64,000 nucleotides of DNA from Halomarina salina (lineage in GTDB: Archaea > Halobacteriota > Halobacteria > Halobacteriales > Haloarculaceae). Position 1 is the stretch's first letter. Each line of letters starts with the position of its first letter. Below the pieces are notes generated by a model, which saw only the letters and a program-made list of their open reading frames with translations, did not search any database and was not told the origin of the DNA. The translations under genes and the position numbers were made by a program. Of the stretch, positions 60,909 to 64,000 are shown piece after piece. Where the stretch lies: assembly GCF_023074835.1 (NCBI RefSeq), contig NZ_JALLGW010000001.1:2604001-2668000 (forward strand), in the 5' to 3' direction.

Positions 60909-61622
60909 ATGACGTCGCTCCGGTGGCTCGCACTCGAGACGAAGTCCCTCGGCCGGATGGGTGAGTTCTACGACGAGCACCTCGACCTGCCGACCGAACG
61001 GGGCGACGAGGGAGAGCTGGTCGCGCAGGTCGGCGACACCGAACTCGTGTTCCGCCGGCCGAGCGGCGTCCCGCGCGGCGGCGTCCACACGCACTACGCC
61101 TTCTCGACGCCGTTCGACCGGTACGACGAGTGGTACGACCGCCTCTCCCGGCGGTTCGACCTCTCGGAGTTCACCTTCGGCGACGCGCGGTCGCTGTACT
61201 TCTACGACCCCGAGGGCAACTGCGTCGAGATCGGGCAGGTCGAACGCGACTCCTCCTCCCGCGCCGCGACTGACGCTCCCAGCGCGCTCACCGGCATCTT
61301 CGAGGTCGTCCTCGAGGTCGCCGACCTCGACCGCGCGGTGGCGTTCTACACCGAACTCGGTCTGGAGGTCGTCGACGAAGGCGAGGAGCGGCGACGCGTC
61401 AGGCTCACCGCAGGCCCGTTCGACCTGGAGCTCTGGGAACCACACCTCGGCATCGCCGACGCGCGCGGTGGACTCCACGTCGACCTCGGCGTCGGCGTCG
61501 CGGACCCGACCGAGACGGCCCAGCGGCTCCGGAGCCTCGCGGTCGACGTCGCTCCCGTCGACGACGGCGTCCGCGTCCGCGACGCGGACGGTCACTACGT
61601 CACGCTCCTCGAAGACGAGTGA
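60909..61622 (+). CDS. Two-domain VOC (glyoxalase/dioxygenase) protein
   Basis: 237 residues from ATG 60909. Two vicinal-oxygen-chelate units: LRWLALETKSLGRMGEFYDEHLDL with SLYFYDPEGNCVEIGQ, and FEVVLEVADLDRAVAFYTELGL with VRDADGHYVTLLE. Likely a metal-dependent dioxygenase or glyoxalase-like enzyme. Substrate unknown. TATA-like GTAGTTATTACC lies about 30 bases upstream. Confidence 0.87.
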   Translation: MTSLRWLALETKSLGRMGEFYDEHLDLPTERGDEGELVAQVGDTELVFRRPSGVPRGGVHTHYAFSTPFDRYDEWYDRLSRRFDLSEFTFGDARSLYFYDPEGNCVEIGQVERDSSSRAATDAPSALTGIFEVVLEVADLDRAVAFYTELGLEVVDEGEERRRVRLTAGPFDLELWEPHLGIADARGGLHVDLGVGVADPTETAQRLRSLAVDVAPVDDGVRVRDADGHYVTLLEDE

Positions 61623-61665
61623 GGTCGTCCAGCGACCCGCGGACGCGGTTCAGTCCAGTCGGTCC

Positions 61666-61959
61666 TCAGTCCAGTCGGTCGGTGTCGATGAGGACGCCGG
61701 GTGGCGTGACGATGAGGAACCCCCGGAAGTGGACGAGGTGACCGCCCATGTCCCTGATGTCCCGCGCGAACCCGGAGGCGAGGTCGTTCAGGTCGCCGTC
61801 GACGGACAGCACCAGCACTGCACCGTCGCGCACGAGGCGCTGCCACTCCGCCGACCCCGTCTCACCGTCGAGGACGCCGAGAACCACCTCGCCGCTGCCA
61901 CCCTCCTCGTCCGATATCTCGCGCTCGACCGCACCCAGGTCGAGGTCGAAGCTACCCAT
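61666..61959 (-). CDS. DUF5779 family protein
   Basis: 97 residues from ATG 61959. GEVVLGVLDGETGSAEWQRLVRDGAVLVLSVDGDLNDLASGFARDIRDMGGHLVHFRGFLIVTPPGVLIDTDRL is the recognisable haloarchaeal DUF5779 pattern as I remember it. Function unknown. It is convergent with the VOC gene across about 45 bases. Confidence 0.82.
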   Translation of the reverse strand: MGSFDLDLGAVEREISDEEGGSGEVVLGVLDGETGSAEWQRLVRDGAVLVLSVDGDLNDLASGFARDIRDMGGHLVHFRGFLIVTPPGVLIDTDRLD

Positions 61960-62188
61960 GAGCGTCGGTTCGAGAGGTGGGGTAAAAAGTTGCGCTCGTC
62001 CGAGGCGAGCCGAGGCGCTCGCTTCGTTCGCACCGCTGTAAATATCACCTGCATCGACAGAATCGTCCCGCAGGTCTCTCGTACTTGCGGAATGTAGCGG
62101 TCGCTGTGGTCGAACAGTCAACGGCACGGCGCGATGCAGCACTACCCGGCAAGCACCCACCTCGTACCACAGGTCGTCTCTTCCTGTG

Positions 62189-62614
62189 ATGGATCTCCCC
62201 GACGTCGGTCCCGGTGTTCTCTTCGGCGCGATCACGATGGTCGCGTGGGGCGTCTGGTTAGTGCTCGGTAACGCCGCGTCCGAATCTATCGACCCGCGGA
62301 CCGCCGCCGCTATCTCGTACGTGGTCGCGGCGACCCTCGCCGTCGTCTACGTGCTCGTCTCCGACGCATCGCTCGTCGTCACGCCACGGGGCGGCCTGCT
62401 CGCGGTCGTCGCTGGCGTCTTCACCGCGATCGGTCTCGTCTCGACGTACATCGGACTCTCCGTGGGGACGACGACGACCGTCTCGACCGTCGGCGCGATG
62501 TACTTCGTCGTCGCGGCGCTCATCGGGATGGCCGTCCTCGGGGACGAACTCACGGCGAGGAAGGTCGCCGGGCTCGCGTTCGCCGCCCTCGGCGTGGCCC
62601 TCATCGCTCGATAG
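62189..62614 (+). CDS. EamA/DMT-superfamily permease (single-domain)
   Basis: 141 residues with five hydrophobic stretches (GVLFGAITMVAWGVWLVLG, TAAAISYVVAATLAVVYVLV, LLAVVAGVFTAIGLVSTYIGLSVG, VSTVGAMYFVVAALIGMAVLG, KVAGLAFAALGVALIA). It has one EamA repeat, so it must dimerise. The ATG at 62189 was chosen over GTG 62186. Substrate unknown. Confidence 0.8.
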   Translation: MDLPDVGPGVLFGAITMVAWGVWLVLGNAASESIDPRTAAAISYVVAATLAVVYVLVSDASLVVTPRGGLLAVVAGVFTAIGLVSTYIGLSVGTTTTVSTVGAMYFVVAALIGMAVLGDELTARKVAGLAFAALGVALIAR

Positions 62615-62926
62615 CCACCGACCGCTCCGATACGCGCACGCTTCCAGTCTCGCCGGACTCGTCAGCCGTGCGGCAAGTGAGACTCGTCGGAACTGTCATC
62701 GACGAGGGAGCCTCGGGTCGACTCCACCTATCTCGGAGAGACCGGTCACGGCAGAAAATTCGCATCACTGCGGACTACTCGGGGGGATACGATTACGAGG
62801 ATCGTAGATACATATTGTGCACCCAGCAGATTGGGACTATCTCGAAAGTAGATAATACATCAAATAAGGAATTATCTAATATATGATAATTATAAGTCGG
62901 TGTGGCCGCACGTACCCGGTAGGGAA
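62615..62926. other. AT-rich non-coding spacer before Tat protein gene
   Basis: 312 bases without a convincing gene; from about 62745 to 62900 the DNA is strikingly AT-rich for this genome. TATA-like AATTATAAG (62888-62896) lies about 31-39 bases before the ATG at 62927. The 72-codon open frame here is not gene-like. Confidence 0.5.
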
Positions 62927-63553
62927 ATGGACGACAACACAGAGTCCGGACGACGCGACCTTCTCAATAAATCGGTCGGTATCGGCGCCGCAGCGCTCCT
63001 CGGTGCCGGTGGCGCACTGACGTTCTCCGATGGAGCACGAGCACAGGCGACGACGAACATCGATATCGCGGACGCGAGCGTCGTCACGAACGACGGCAGC
63101 GTCGACGAAGTCTGGATCACGCCGACCGGGAGCATCAACTGGGAGGGGTTCGACAAACCCGTGTCGGTCATCCGGGTGCAGTTCCGCTCGAAGGTCGACG
63201 GGCAGACGTCGTTCACCACCGCACTGGACAAGACGTACCCGATCGGGACGAACGGGGGCTCCGGTGGCACGTTCAGCGACGTGAAGTACCCGGAGAACAA
63301 CGGCAGGGTCGTCCTCTACAGCGGTACCGAGGCCAACGACCTCTTCGGCGTCCCCGAGGACGGCGAGACCCGCACACGAACCGTGACCGTCGAACTCCAC
63401 ATCGAACTCCTCAACGCCGGCAAGCAGCGCGTCACCCCGCCGGAAGCCGCCGAGGTGGTCGTCACCGACACGTTCGAGGCGACGACCACGAACCAGGCCG
63501 GGTCTGTCACGACGAACACGAACGCGGACGCCGGGATGAGCGGGGGGTCGTAA
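62927..63553 (+). CDS. Tat-exported hypothetical protein
   Basis: 208 residues from ATG 62927. A twin-arginine signal (SGRRDLLNKSVGIGAAALLGAGGALTF) ending near ARAQA, then a beta-rich domain of about 150 residues (NIDIADASVVTNDGSVDEVWITP, PVSVIRVQFRSKVDGQ), and an Asn/Thr/Ala-rich tail. No family was recognised. Export as a folded protein is typical of haloarchaea. Confidence 0.7.
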   Translation: MDDNTESGRRDLLNKSVGIGAAALLGAGGALTFSDGARAQATTNIDIADASVVTNDGSVDEVWITPTGSINWEGFDKPVSVIRVQFRSKVDGQTSFTTALDKTYPIGTNGGSGGTFSDVKYPENNGRVVLYSGTEANDLFGVPEDGETRTRTVTVELHIELLNAGKQRVTPPEAAEVVVTDTFEATTTNQAGSVTTNTNADAGMSGGS

Positions 63554-63726
63554 ACCGGTGAGGCCACAGTAGCGTTCCGGTGAACGCCGTCGGGAGGTAC
63601 GACCGGGGTAACCCCCGTCGTCTCAGGGGGAGACGGCGGACGCACACCGCGTGACCATCGAACGGTACGACGGTGGTCACCCACGAGTCTCGTATCGCTG
63701 TCTCACCGACAGCCGTTGGGCCGGGA

Positions 63727-64000
63727 CTACTCTCGGCGCACGCCCGGATTCGTCACCGCGCCGTCGGCCGCCGAACCGAACGTCGCACCGTACTTCGCCA
63801 GCACGCCGTTCGTGTAGTTCGGGTCCGGGCGCTCCCACGCGTCGCGCCGCTCCGCGAGTTCCTCCTCGCTCACGTCGACCGACAGGTCCCGCTCCTCCAC
63901 GTCGATGGTGACGACGTCGCCGTCTTCGAGCAGGCCGATGGGGCCGCCGACGAACGCCTCCGGCGCGACGTGGCCGATGGAGAACCCGCGGGTGGCCCCG
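63727..64000 (-). CDS. ilvD: Dihydroxy-acid dehydratase, C-terminal part (cut by window edge)
   Basis: The last 90 codons of a leftward gene: GFSIGHVAPEAFVGGPIGLLEDGDVV, ERPDPNYTNGVLAKYGATFGSAADGAVT are typical of the C terminus of IlvD, the Fe-S dehydratase of valine, leucine and isoleucine synthesis. The stop is TAG at 63727-63729. The catalytic parts lie outside. Confidence 0.92.
   Translation of the reverse strand, partial: GATRGFSIGHVAPEAFVGGPIGLLEDGDVVTIDVEERDLSVDVSEEELAERRDAWERPDPNYTNGVLAKYGATFGSAADGAVTNPGVRRE

Noticed and set aside
62668-62886. Possible 72-residue protein in the AT-rich spacer
   Set aside because: Composition changes mid-frame from GC-rich to AT-rich, and the product has no motif or haloarchaeal acidity.

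Overview
The window is about 64 kb of GC-rich, gene-dense DNA from a haloarchaeon (class Halobacteria). This rests on strongly acidic predicted proteins, leaderless-type promoters with TATA elements about 25-30 bases before start codons, ATGA/GTGA start-stop overlaps, a tRNA-Trp gene with a box C/D guide RNA in its intron, haloarchaea-restricted families (HalOD1, DUF5779, DUF5794, HEWD protein), and archaeal AglB/AglJ N-glycosylation enzymes. Nothing fixes the genus. There is no CRISPR array, no complete insertion sequence and no rRNA. Both ends cut through genes: arsM on the left and ilvD on the right.

Layout. 1-2.85 kb: arsenic resistance, with arsM-arsR leftward and arsR-acr3-arsC rightward from one divergent promoter region. 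2.9-7.6 kb: small membrane protein, CaCA-type cation exchanger, guaB and haloarchaeal conserved genes. 7.7-9.9 kb: intron-containing tRNA-Trp, a hairpin-rich spacer and a secreted calcium-repeat metalloprotease-like protein. 10-21.6 kb: HalOD1 protein, DNA polymerase IV, squalene/phytoene synthase-like enzyme, K+ channel with RCK domains, acyl-CoA synthetase, a Bat-type regulator and a HerA-like ATPase. 21.7-26.2 kb: tpiA, an MBF1-like factor with a serine tract, an overlapping hisC / adenylate-kinase-like / CDP-alcohol transferase operon, and hisH.

27.8-35.9 kb: a seven-gene molybdenum hydroxylase operon in the order coxG-coxS-coxL-coxM-moxR(coxD)-VWA(coxE)-xdhC(coxF). The large subunit carries the form II signature AYRGAGR, not the form I CO-dehydrogenase signature, so CO as substrate is unproven. 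A long inverted repeat separates the enzyme genes from the maturation genes. 36-44.8 kb: TetR regulator with a perfect palindrome at its start, several single-gene metabolic hydrolases, OsmC, two tiny Cys-containing proteins, a methyltransferase and an RNase H-fold exonuclease. 45.4-48.8 kb: glycerol kinase, a DtxR-type metal regulator and a DUF368 lipid-carrier flippase candidate.

48.8-55.7 kb: N-glycosylation. aglB and DUF368 share an operon; aglG and aglJ lie nearby, interrupted by a frameshifted and internally deleted cupin pseudogene, a TrmB-family regulator, and a 41-residue protein preceded by a sequence matching the published TrmB operator pattern. 55.7-60.8 kb: small HalOD1, DUF7344-like and ribbon-helix-helix proteins around a 742-residue CHAT (caspase-fold) protein with an apparently intact His/Cys dyad, whose 3' end overlaps a convergent gene for a 43-residue hydrophobic peptide. 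This is the most likely site of an undescribed system. 60.9-64 kb: VOC protein, DUF5779, EamA permease, an AT-rich spacer, a Tat-exported protein and the end of ilvD.

Short perfect or near-perfect tandem duplications lie at or just beyond stop codons in four places (27.6, 34.8, 47.0 and 55.6 kb).
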